From contig NC_052673.1 of NCBI RefSeq assembly GCF_016802725.1, positions 14,643,037 to 14,707,036 on the forward strand: 64,000 nt of DNA. The letters run 5' to 3'. This DNA is from Solenopsis invicta. Lineage: Eukaryota > Arthropoda > Insecta > Hymenoptera > Formicidae. This document shows positions 13,002 through 24,357 of this stretch, piece after piece; within the stretch, counting starts at the first letter, position 1; each line of letters opens with the position of its first letter. The notes under the pieces are model-generated. The model ran no database searches. It saw only the letters and a program-made list of their open reading frames with translations, and was not told the origin of the DNA. The position numbers were made by a program, and so were the translations under genes.

Positions 13002-14863
13002 GTAAGTACATTTTATAAAAGTTTGATTTAAAGATGAATTATTTAGTAATAATAATTTTATATCATTACATTTTTTTTATACATGGAAAGTATGATTTTG
13101 CTGAAGTATTTAAAAATTTAGCTAGATACAGATCTGAAAATAATTTTGGACTGTCAAAATAATTACGTAGAACGTTTAAACACGATGAGCGATGTTGTAA
13201 AAAGTTTTGAAATGGAACCAGCTCGAGCATCCTACATAATTATTTTAATATTCTAACAAAATTAATTTTAGATCTGTATATGCAGCTAAATTTTTCTAGA
13301 TATTTTAGCAAAGCCGTTGTTTTCACGCATATATAGCAAAGTTTCTTTGTATCGAAGTATTATTTTGCCCAATTTTTTTTTATCAAACGAAGAAGTAATT
13401 ATAAATGTTAAAAAATGATATTTATAGCGAAAATTATTGTAATTCTTTCACAAATTATTGCTATAAACACATGTGTAAATAATTTTTCAACGCAGTATAA
13501 TGCTAATTAACAGAAATATGTTGTGTCAGAAGATAAATTATGAGTAAAGTAAAATTAATTTTTATATTTTAGAAATTTTTGTGCATTAATTTAAAAATTG
13601 GTTTTGAGGTATACTTTGTTACAATTGTCTCTCGTATATAATCCTAGGTCTTAATTTTATCGGTAAAAGTTATAATTCTAATAAATTTTCTGAAAACAAT
13701 ATCTATTTAATAAATTATTTTTAGGTAATATTGTTACGTCCAGTAAAACAGAACTGCGCAAAAGCCAATCTGGTAAAAGAACAAAGCGGAAGCCAAGGGT
13801 GTTGTTCTCACAAGTAAGTTTGACTTTCTTCATAATTAATTAAAGTTTATTCTAGTAATTTATTAAAATAATTTTATAAAAATAATTTTAGTTACAGATT
13901 TTTTCAATTTCAAAAATTTGTTTTATGTGAAAAGTCATTAGACGTTACACTTGAAATATTAGGTTGAGGAAAAAGAAATACATTATTTATGTATATACGT
14001 ATCTACATAAATAATGGATTTCTTTTTCCTTAATCTAATAAATATTGGAATTATTGCTAAATCATAAATAATCCCCATAATCCGTTTTTCAGACACAAGT
14101 TTATGAATTGGAGCAGCGGTTCAAACAGCAGAGATATCTGAGCGCACCTGAGAGAGAAATGTTGGCCCAGACACTGAAGTTAACCAGCACTCAAGTGAAG
14201 ATTTGGTTCCAGAATCGACGGTACAAGAACAAACGCGCCCGGATCGAAGACGCCGAAAAGCTACAGGCACAGAACATGAAGAATCAACCTTTGAAAAAGA
14301 TCGCTGTGCCGATTCTCATTAAGGATGGTAAACCCAACGTGCAAGAGTCCTACAATGCACCTTATTGGCCAAATATTCGATCGGATTTGAGCGCTCCGAT
14401 GCAGACGGACTTTAGGACAAACGAGATTCGTCTCAGTCCCGACTTTAGGTCCAACTCGAGCGAGATGAGAATTGACTCCAACATTAGCCCAGAGTACAAG
14501 CCAGAAGTAAATTCAGATATGCCCGGAAGATCAAGTCTGAACGATATGCCGAACAGGCAGCACGTACCAGAGTACAGGAGCAATTTCGTGACGGAAACTC
14601 CGCCGAATGTGCACGATTGCAGTCGATTGATCAAGACGGAATTCAAGACATGCGTAAATATTAATGAAGCTGTATCGTACCCGGATCTGAAAACTGTTCA
14701 ATCCGACAGCAAACAGCTTATGACTGACAGACGAATGTCTATGGATATCTCTAATAGCGAGTATGGGTTTTCGAATTACCTCGCTCCTGCTAATTATCAA
14801 ATGCAGTACGTGAATTATATGGAGCAGGTACCTATGGATCAAAATTTGCAACGACTGTGGTAG
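12722..14863 (+). CDS. tin: Tinman, NK4/NK2-class homeodomain transcription factor (3 exons, complete)
   Basis: Nuclear DNA-binding regulator of dorsal mesoderm and heart (role known from Drosophila). The coding sequence joins 12722-13001, 13725-13813 and 14093-14863, 1140 bp for 379 residues. Every junction has GT/AG ends and the phases agree (phase 1, then phase 0). Residues 8-17 read TPFSVRDILN, the TN/eh1 Groucho-recruiting motif. The homeodomain is residues 114-173; helix 3 has WFQNRRYKNKR, with the Tyr54 that marks NK2-class proteins. Residues 195-204, VPILIKDGKP, resemble the NK2-specific domain. The protein ends in QRLW, which recalls the NK4 C-terminal tail. The ATG at 12722 places the TN motif at the N-terminus as usual. 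Position next to bagpipe favours tinman over other NK2 genes. Family assignment is firm; exact ends of the mRNA are not known. Confidence 0.95.
13002..13724 (+). other. tin: tinman intron 1 (723 bp)
   Basis: The intron starts GTAAGT and ends TTTTTAG. About a third of it is an inverted-repeat element (13094-13316) that recurs twice near 54-55.5 kb. The rest is AT-rich and shows nothing else I can name. Confidence 0.85.
13094..13316. mobile_element. MITE-like inverted-repeat element, copy 1 (tinman intron 1)
   Basis: A 223 bp element with ends that are imperfect inverted copies over about 50 bp; the shared core is AAATTTAGCT and ATACAGATCT. The interior matches two other copies in the window (for example ATAATTACGT followed by ACGTT). 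It has no coding capacity. The family is not named; classification as a MITE rests on TIRs, small size and copy number. Confidence 0.7.
13725..13813 (+). other. tin: tinman coding exon 2 (start of homeodomain)
   Basis: An 89 bp exon between ATTTTTAG and the donor CAA|GTAAGT. It completes Gly94 and encodes a basic stretch (KRTKRKPRVLFSQ) that is the N-terminal arm and first residues of the homeodomain, ending at homeodomain position 10. It is too short to stand out as an ORF and was found by joining the frames on either side. Confidence 0.9.
13959..14038. mobile_element. 80 bp near-perfect hairpin, mariner-like mini-element in tinman intron 2
   Basis: Arms 13959-13993 and 14004-14038 are inverted copies over 35 bp with three mismatches and a 10 bp loop. 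Both ends begin TTAGRTTRAGGAAAAAGAAA when read inward and are flanked by TA, the target duplication of Tc1/mariner elements. It ends 54 bp before the exon 3 acceptor. Confidence 0.7.
14093..14863 (+). other. tin: tinman coding exon 3 (homeodomain helices and C-terminus)
   Basis: The acceptor TTTTTCAG lies at 14085-14092 and the stop TAG at 14861-14863. The exon encodes homeodomain positions 11-60 and a 206-residue tail. In the tail, residues around 230-265 hold loosely repeated DFR(T/S)N and PEY(K/R) segments. An apparent start at 14108 is a TTG codon inside the exon, not the protein start. Confidence 0.93.
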
Positions 14864-14992
14864 GTGCATCCAAAAGAAAACTATCTGATGCAAAAATTCC
14901 GAGTAATTAAAATCGCATTACTGTTTCTATTTTTAGACCTACAGTGGTTCTGTTGATAAGAACAATTTAGATTTAACAATTAAATAAGTCGT

Positions 14993-16859
14993 CACTTGAA
15001 TTCTTTCAAATAGCTAATTAACTGTGTGCTACTGGAAAGAATTTCATATTTATCAATAAATATTGAAATTTTATTATCAAGTAAATTATCAACATCAATT
15101 ATTGATTACTTTTAATCGATACGAGATGATGATTGATAAAGAAATAATTTGACCTCCGAGAATAGGTTGTATTTTATTTTTTTACATTATATATATATTT
15201 TTTATGCATATAACATAATATAAAGGTGAGATATTCATTAATCCTCCTTTATATACATTTATCTAAAATGTTAAAAAATATTATGTTAATAAATCGATGT
15301 TAAATCAAATCGCTGAATCTTAGCGAAGGATGGCCGAAAAGCGTGGACAAATGAAACAATACCAAAATAACTAACCAAAAATATATTCTTTACTTATTAC
15401 ACGTAAGCTATTGATGTTAAGTTAGAAATACACCATTTTAGAGCGTTGTAGAGAATAAGCTTATAATATTGGCAGCTGTTTTTTAGTTGGCTAAGATTTT
15501 CTCTTCGAAATAGTAACGCGCCGTACAAGAGAGCGGAAATTGCTTCAAGTGGCCTTTGCGGAAACATCGAGCACTTTTCCGCGTATGTTATGTGCCTCGA
15601 AAAGTTTTTTCCTCTGACTTTCAAGTGCAGACGCTAGTCGTGCAATAAATTAATTTTGTTCAATTGGTATCTTGCTGAATATAGGAACAGAATTGTGTAT
15701 ATTGTCAATAAGTTACGAAAAATGTTCAGTTTTCTATTAAACATGTAACACAAATATGAATGTGTTGTATTTTTCCTGTATACTATACTTTTAGAGAATT
15801 ACTTCAATTTGATCTTGGATAAAAATTTATTTTTAAAATGGGAATAATAAATAATTACGATTTATGAATAATTAACTTGGTAATTATTATTCGCAAGAAT
15901 TTTGTTAGAAAATAAGGTTTAAAATTTATATATTTATTAATACAGATTATTATCTTATTTAAAAATTGCTAAATGCAATCTTTATATTAAGCAAGAAAAT
16001 ATTTCATAATTAAAGAGTAGCAAATTATGCTAATATAATTTAACTAATATTATATAATTAATATTGTATAAATGTATTGAGAGAAAATAATTTTAAAGAA
16101 TTTAATATATATTACACTGTTAAAAATCATAATTTGAATCACGTTTTATCATTCCTATAGATTGTTTTTTTTAAACATGTAATTAATTTAATTAAAATAA
16201 TGAAGTTAAACAATTGAAATCAAGAAATGTATTAAATTTAATTCACGTTTTATTTATTATTTATTAACTAATGCATGTATTAATATAGATGCTGCTTACC
16301 TTAAAACTAAATATTTTAATTGTAGAAAGGAGTTGATTAAATGAGATTGTTTTTACACGTTTGTATTAAAAGAATTAATTTTGATACACAGACATGAAAA
16401 TTAAAAATAACAAAATATTTAATGTAAAGAATTTATTTGAATTTGTTCCATTAATATTTAGAATTAAATCGGATTAAATATCGAATCATTAGTCGCAGTT
16501 ACGACTTTGATTGTACTCATTATTTTTTACTGTTTTATTTTGTTTTCTGTTATATTATTGCACTCAATAAAAATGTTAACATTAATAATTATTATTACAA
16601 GAAATTAAATGCATATTATTTGCACGATGTGTTTGCTACTAGCATATTTAGCACATGCATCTATATGCATGGTGTTTACGATCCATGTTGACTTCCACTG
16701 AATTAAATTTAATCGAGATTCCTCTTGTGAGTTCGCGGTTCGATACGGAAATATGGCGAAATGGCATTTATAAATAGGTGAGTTCTGACAGCTTGAGCGA
16801 AGCCATGGGCGCCTTTTGGGTTATCGCGCGAACACGACGGGTCATCTGGCAGTCAAGTG
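14993..16859. promoter_or_regulatory. Cluster of Tinman-type TCAAGTG sites 3' of tinman
   Basis: Exact TCAAGTG matches, either strand, lie at 14993-14999 (-), 15545-15551 (+), 15621-15627 (+) and 16853-16859 (+). The third is directly followed by CAGAC (15628-15632), a Smad half-site. Drosophila tinman has a Dpp-responsive, autoregulatory enhancer 3' of the gene that uses Tin and Smad sites, so this is a candidate counterpart. Sites were found by eye. Confidence 0.3.
15055..15060 (+). terminator. Candidate tinman polyadenylation signal AATAAA
   Basis: The first AATAAA after the tinman stop lies about 190 bp downstream. Other AATAAA-like hexamers occur further on in this AT-rich DNA, so the true site is uncertain. 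Confidence 0.25.
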
Positions 16860-18614
16860 CTGCCCACATAGACGATTTACATCAGTGTAATCGCGTTTAT
16901 GGTGCTACTGGTGCCATAAAGGGCCATGGGAACAAGCCGATAAGAATGTCGCTGTTAATTTTATAAGACTCACGTGGCCATATTCGACCTAAACGAAATG
17001 CAACCTGCACCGCACTCCCGTTCCAGATATAAACCTGACCTGTACCTGCGATATGCAGGTTCTTATTTGATGAGATAAATTAATTCGTTCAATCCTTTCA
17101 TCAGTACATATTTTCTACGCGACAAAAAAAAAATTAAAAGATTTATGTGATACGATAAAAGAGATAAAAATTTCGATGAAACTCGATTGAAAAACAAGAA
17201 AATGAAAAGAAGCAAAATTTCTTAATGACTCGCATAATTCATATATATTCAAAATTAATTAATTTTCGTTATTAATTTTTGAAAATTAAATGAATTCTTT
17301 TGTGCATCAAATTCTTCTTCTCTAGCGTTTCTTATAACGTCGATGCATCACTGCATCACTCCACATGCACCGTATATCTGTGGTCTGTGATCAGCACGAT
17401 TCCATTACGATATCATGTATTCAGATAATCAATCACGAAACGCTCAACATAGAAATTTGATCCTATTTGCTTGTGAACCAAAGGGGGACTGCGACGAACG
17501 TTTGCGCGAGGTCCCAACAGAGAAAGCACGTGATGCTGTGCAAATAGATGAGCATATGCATAAAAGAGCCAATGTTCACAAATCAGACAACTGTAGTTAT
17601 AAATGGGGAGCTTTTTTACATACAGATCATTAATCATTCTTCGATCAAAAAAATTGAGAAGAATTGCAGAACGGGAAAATCTACTTGTTGCATTTTGTAT
17701 TGAAAATTGACCATAGAATGAAAACAAATGAAATAGTAACATAAATATCTACTTTTATATTAAAAATCAAATTGCGTTACTTTATTTTGAATATTAACAC
17801 ATGCCGTTTTACTAATTGCAACAGATTAAGAAATAACACATTAATTTAGAAATATGAAGTACTTTATATTGCTTTTTTCATAATTTTTTGATATTTTTTA
17901 AATTGAAAATATTTAAAAAATGTTTATTAAAGTTATTGAAAATATAATAAAAAATTGGTCTTTTGAAGATGCTTTCTATTTATGCTCATCGAAGTAAATT
18001 AATTTTAATCTTGATTTAACTTTTTTTTTAATTCTAAGAATTAAAAAAGATTAAAATAAATCAAAGTTGATAGAAATCGACGTTAGTCTCTACTTTAGTA
18101 ATAATTTATAAATGTGTAGCAAAATAATTGAAGTAAATTGACGTCTTTTTCTAATGACTGAAGAATAATATATAATTTTTATTTAAATTGATTTCAATTT
18201 ATATATCTAAAGTTATAATTCTAATAATTCATAAATTATAATTTATTTTTAAAAAACATTTGTTGCTGTAAAGAATTCTGCCTTACCTTGCGTGAAACTA
18301 TAACCGTTTGTCGCTTGTACTAGAGCGCTGAGTCGAGATCAAGGTATATGAAATCGTCTCTGTCAGAAATTTAAGCCTAAATATCTGCTTTACCAACTTA
18401 CGAAACAGTCATTCTCTCTGAGCTGAGAATCTTTTATTATTGACATATCTTGCACTCTATATTTTGTTCCAGAAGATATTTTCGAAATGTTAAAATATAT
18501 ATTATATATAATTTCTTCTTTTATAAATTTATAATTCTTTTCAAGAAACATTATATGTTATTTGCATAAGTTAATTGAATATTGATGCGAGATTGTTCTC
18601 AATATGATTGTTAT

Positions 18615-18641
18615 TAATGAGACATTATCATTGTCTCATTA
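18615..18641. repeat. Perfect hairpin TAATGAGACA, 7 bp loop
   Basis: TAATGAGACA (18615-18624) and TGTCTCATTA (18632-18641) are exact inverted copies. Confidence 0.5.
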
Positions 18642-21600
18642 TTTTAAAGGCGATTTATGTTTTTATCAAATTTATTAACTGTTCTGTCATTTGTGTTAAT
18701 TCGATTAAATTACACGTTACACGTAATGTAATATTGAGATTGAACTAACGTAAGCAATGTTTCTTTTTTGTTTACAGAATACAAAGAAGTCACTGGCGAA
18801 GGTGCTGGTAGTAAGCTGCCCTCGTAGTTCGTAAGTACGAGAAATCTATAAAATATATTTGAAAGAATTTCTTTGAGTCGTGGCGGCTGCATGAAACACC
18901 GCTGATTGGCTGCTCGTACGCCAATTTTCCTTGACGGCGCTTCGCCACGAAAAATCGCTAAATTGCTTCTTTGAAATGCCGGAAAAGCGGAGGAAACGGT
19001 TGCCTCCGTAGTTCGCTCGACAAGTTCTTCTTGGTAGACTTCAAGCGTCGTTACTCGCTTGATGATCCGCGCGATGTACTCGGGCTGATTTTCTCCCACC
19101 TCCGTAAATCCACAAAGTAGAGCAGGCATCAATGATCGAGAAAAAGAAATACTTTTGCACAAGACTAAATTAATAAAATATAATTTTATCCCATTTCCGA
19201 TTTAATAAAATACATCCAAGTTTGATTCATTATTTTATTATTCATTTTATTTATTATTTTTCCAAAGAATATTTTCACGCTTTGGAAAGCGTTAGTTAAA
19301 ATCATAATGATCAAAATTTTCAAAATTTTAATGTTTTGTGATAACGCTTTGAATTTTTTAATAATTTTATAACAAGCATTTTTTTCATTTAATAGAAACT
19401 TATTAAATTATTTATTCAACGGTATTAATTGAGACACTCGACCTTACTAAAAAATTAAAATAATACGTGGGATTTAAATATTTGGAAATTCACGTTAGAC
19501 TCGTAAATCATATTCGTCTCTACCGTCGCGTTTCGAATGTTTTCGTCGAAATGGAGAGGTGTCCCCTTTAACGTCTTCAATAGTCCATGTGACACTCCGG
19601 CTCCTAGGTCTCCTTGGCAACCATCCCAATTGAAACGCGTGTCAGAAGTCAGAAGAATGGTATATAAGAGAGGTAGGAAAAAGTAACGACAGAGACGAAA
19701 GTAACGACTGAAATCTCAAACTTGGAACCGGCAATTCTGTTTATATTACTTCGGGGGGGATGGTGAAATCAGATTTACGTGGTGCGCTTGTTTTAAATGA
19801 AAGTGAAGAGAACCTTGTTATATTTCTACAGCTTTTTCATCCTGACAATTGCGGATTAACTATGTTTTTCAATATTGATTTTAATAATCCGTGTTAAAAA
19901 AATATAACGAGAGTTAAGTCATGCTTAAGTCAGAAAATAAGGTCTGAATTATACTTTTAAATGATCATTCATTTTACATCCATTGTAAGAGATACTGCAG
20001 GCGCTTGAAAAAGTCAGAATTTTTTACCGTGTACGCAAATGGTTCGTGCAAAATTGATAATGGCCGCTGTGTAGCCTCGAGCGGTCGAATTGTCCTCTTT
20101 GTACGATTTTTTAAAATGAGATTCAAATTGATTCCGTTTTGGTAATTTTTTTTGCAGTAAACCTTACTTTTGATGTACTTATCTATGAATTGATTGAAAC
20201 AGAAACTATTTAGTTAGACTATGTTGGAAAACTATCTTTGATTTTTCAAATTTGACTTGTTTTATGAATATTGAAACGACTTCTTAAGATAAAAAGAAGT
20301 TAAAAGCAGGTTTGACTAATTAATATATATTTTTTAACTAAATTAAGTTAAAAAATGGCTTATAAAATTATTTACGTTGAAAGTATTATGCGTTTAAAAA
20401 AACTCATTAAAGTTAAAAAATTAATTCATTCAAAATCAACGAAGTTAAGTTAAAAGTTATTAACTTTTAAATTTTAGCTAGTTACTATTCCTGATTAAAA
20501 CAATTTTAAATCCTTATAAATTTGACAAAGATAAATGCTTTACAAAATTTAGGAAATTTATTTTAAAAGAGTATGAAATGTGATACATACACATAGCAAT
20601 AATTATAATATTAATAATTACAAAATATAGAAAATTATACTAAATATTTTTTTTAATTTGTGGCTTTACACTGTTATGAGAAAAAGATGCTTAAAAATTT
20701 ATTTGTTGGAATAATATAAATTTACTTCACTCAATTAAATCTTTATTTAAATACAGTAAATAAAAAACAATTTTATTCTTAGCAAATAAATTAATTAATG
20801 TATTTTTTTATTACAGTCAAAGTTTTTTATAATCAATAAATATTGAAGCAAACATTACATTTACTTCTGAATATTTCGACTTTTTTCTCAATGTAACGTA
20901 AAAAAGATAAAAACGGCAAGTTTATTAAAAAAAATTGTCATCTCAATAATTACTTTCAAATGTACTATATATACTCTATATTGCTGAATTGTAGTATTTT
21001 ATTATTCAACGGATAGATTTTGCGTTAACTTTGCAAGTTTTAATTCAATACCATTTAACTTGCGAAGCTTTCTCGTAACAAACGAAAGACGTGCGCTTGG
21101 AGAACGGTACAGCGAGGGGTTAAGGCGTAGAGGGTGATCAAGGGAGAGAGGGTGGTCTTGCGCTATTAACAGCTAATGAAAATTAGCTTTCGTCGGTTGA
21201 TTGAGCGTTAAATCGTTCCTTTCTCGTTTTACGAGACAAGTCCATCAGTGGTGCACTCGAACGAGCGTACTTCTGCTTCAAATTGTGAGCTTGTTACCGT
21301 CGATCTCGCGTCGATAGCAAATTCCTGAATCCAACGATTGAAAATGGTTTGTTATGTTCGGAATTAATATATCTCAGGTTCCAATATAGATTTTTCATTA
21401 TGTTTAGGTAAATGTTCAACTTCAGCGATAAAGGTTTCTAATCAATAATAACATTATTTTTATTTTAATATTTTAGTTTTTCGAATAAAAATTGGAGTAA
21501 ATTCTAGGGTACAATTTTTTTATATCGTATACCTATATAATTGGACGCGTCTCGTATTTAATTAATTTTATTTTTATAACTATTTAGCTATTCGGTACGT

Positions 21601-24032
21601 CACAACCTAAAGACAGATTTGTAAAATTATTGAAACAGTTTGTTTATTTATTAAAAAAAACTAAAGTAATACGTTGATTGCAATAATTAACGCGATAACT
21701 TCTATCGCTGTGCTCATAGTTTTAACGCGACGGAAAATCGGTGATGCTGTATAGACTTTATAGTCGCTTCTGCAGTCCATTATTGCTTCGTTTAGAACAG
21801 TTCTAAACATTGTAAAGCCATAATGCTCTTGCGCTAAACGAGGCCTTGTGTCGATGCACAGTTGCTATTAGCGCCATGCAAAACTCATCGTAATAATTTG
21901 CGGCTTGCGTCTCACGAAAATTGTGCTGACCACTACAGTTTGTTGACACTCAGAAACGCTAAAAATACGAATTACGAAGCAAAAAAAAAACGAATGGTAG
22001 ACGATCCAAGAGTTTTTCTATTGCTTGCCAAAACTGTTCACATGAAATGTCTTATATTTAATAACCTGTGCCCAAATTATTTCTTCAATTATTTGTTATG
22101 ATTATTTAGCTTATTTTTTATAAAGTATTTTTAATTAGATATTTTTATTTATATCCAAGCATTTATTGTAGGAACTTTATATCTTTTTCATAATACGACG
22201 CAATTGGCATTCTGTTAAAAGAATAATTACAGCTTAAATGGTCTTAAATATAATTCACAGCTTAAATATTCTGATAACTCTTATTATTACTACTGCGTAT
22301 ACATGCAATTAAAACTTAAGATGTCTAAACAAATAAATTAAAAACTACTACTTCCTTGGCGGTTCGGAGACAGTCCCATAAGGATTTACGCGGCGGAATG
22401 TAAAAAGCATTTCGGTGAAGGCAATGTAACACTTTTGTTTACAACAGATGAGTGTCAGATCTAGGTTTTTTTCTCGTCCGTTGGTTAAGCCTGCTCGTCT
22501 CCGCGTCTGAATAAACATATCTGATGTCTGCTGGGCCCACCCAGACACAGCCATTAAAACCCTTATGAGAAAGTCAGTTGCAATATCGTCAAGAATTCAT
22601 TTTCTGCCTGCAACTTGTATTTTTCTTAAAATTGAAAGGACTCTGAGAAAAGGGAGGAAAATTTGAAAAAAAAGCTCTTACGGTTGATATACATATATTT
22701 AAAGACATTTACGCATCTGTACTTAAACATTAAATCGAGTTTGAACATGATACACGCATGGCGCATGTTAAACAAATTCAATTAGCATTAAATATTTCAA
22801 ATTTATTTTACATTTTACATTGCACACGTTTCCGCTACTAATTGCACATATTCCTTTTGTAATTCGATAAACAACATTTTCCAGTTTTTACTTTAAAAAT
22901 TGTGCTCCGCATCTACATCAGACAATATTTTTTCAATTAAGATAAAACAGCATCGTGGTTTGTTACAACGTAATAGTTGTGCAACGTTATCTTTGTTTTT
23001 TTCTATATGAAGTTTTGAAGTTTAAATCATTAAAAGATTAACACGTTCCGTGCGACGCTGATCTTTCCGTTCAGATTGTTTGATATTACGATTATAAAAA
23101 ATATATATGGATACATAATTACCTATATGATGCAGTATTGATATATTAATCTTCCTTCTTTAAAATAACAATTTTGATAGTTTTTAACCATCATGAAGTA
23201 TATTTTATTTAATAAATATAATAAACGTAATAAAGAATGCTATGGGTCTGCGCAGCATGTCAGTATGGTGAATAAATCATCTAAAATCGTCGCGGAACGT
23301 GTTAATGAGAAGCTAACAGAGGCACTGGATCAAGTTGGTTTGAAAATTTTATTTCTCTATTTCTCTTTTTGTGTTTAAAATTTAGTATCTTAGATAACGG
23401 AAGAAAATACAGGAGATTTAATATTTCATATTTTATACATTTATTTACAGGCTAATTTACACGATAGTTTTTATATCGCTATTGAATTATAATAAATACG
23501 CGTGCGATGATCTCAGACAGCTACAAGATGATTCGTAAATCCAGCTATTTATACGTGTTAATGTAATTCTGAAAAAAGAACTTTTTTTATGCACACACAT
23601 TAGTGCTCGCAAATCGAAATGCAATTGAAAGACTTAGAAACAACAGTTGGAAATGAGTTGCTAGAAACTGTCAAAAAATATTAACGTTTTATATAGATAC
23701 AGTCAAATTTCGAATATATTTTTAAATTTTATATTCTAAAAGATGTTCAAGACATACTTCTGGATTGAATATGATGTAATAATAAATAAATATATTTTTT
23801 ACATAGTTAGGCATACTGTTGTTCCAATCTAAGTCCTTCAATTCATTTCCAGGACAAAACACTCATCATAAATTTTCCAGAACATTCTTTTCAACACTCT
23901 TCATAATGTATCTATCTAAAAAGTATTATCATTCTCTATAAATGATAATATTTTGCATTTTTTTTCCCTGAAGTACCATCATCTTCGTTTAGACATGGAA
24001 CAGTAGTCGGTACTTCAAGAGCAGTCTATCGT

Positions 24033-24357
24033 TCACTTCTCGTCCTTGATTTTCGAGATTTGATTCGGATCGAAATCGGGTGTGATCGGGCTTTGTACCT
24101 GAACATGAGTGGTATGTAAGGGCGGGCAGAGTAGCGGGTGATACGGCAGACAATAATACGGGAAACCGCCGAGCGCTTTGTTCGCGGGATGAATTTGCGG
24201 GCTCGACATTTGCCCGGGAAGTTGTCCGGAACCACGAAGAGGCAATCCCCTCAGATGCTCGTCCGGATGTACGAGAACGCGTACAGCCACGCGCCTGGCG
24301 CTTCCAGAGTTTACGAGGGCGCCCAATTCTTGCTGTTGGCGCCGCTTGGTCTTGTAC
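24033..24357 (-). other. bap: bagpipe coding exon 3 (end of homeodomain and C-terminus)
   Basis: The acceptor ACTTTAG lies just before 24357. The exon starts with the third base of the Arg codon and encodes YKTKRRQQQELGALV, then a Pro/His/Tyr-rich tail ending KIKDEK before TGA (24035-24033). The 157 bp intron 2 (24358-24514) separates it from exon 2. Confidence 0.92.

Larger units (their letters stand above)
14864..24032. other. tinman-bagpipe convergent intergenic region
   Basis: The 9.2 kb between the two stop codons should hold both 3' UTRs. It is AT-rich, with GC-richer islands at about 15500-15640, 16740-17040, 18880-19140 and 21060-21330. Four TCAAGTG sites (either strand) fall in the first 2 kb after tinman. 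An uncharacterised 150-codon minus-strand frame lies at 18710-19162. No gene is supported. Confidence 0.6.

Noticed and set aside
22390..22415. miR-1-like seed GGAATGTAAA
   Set aside because: The rest of the mature sequence does not match and no precursor hairpin is visible.
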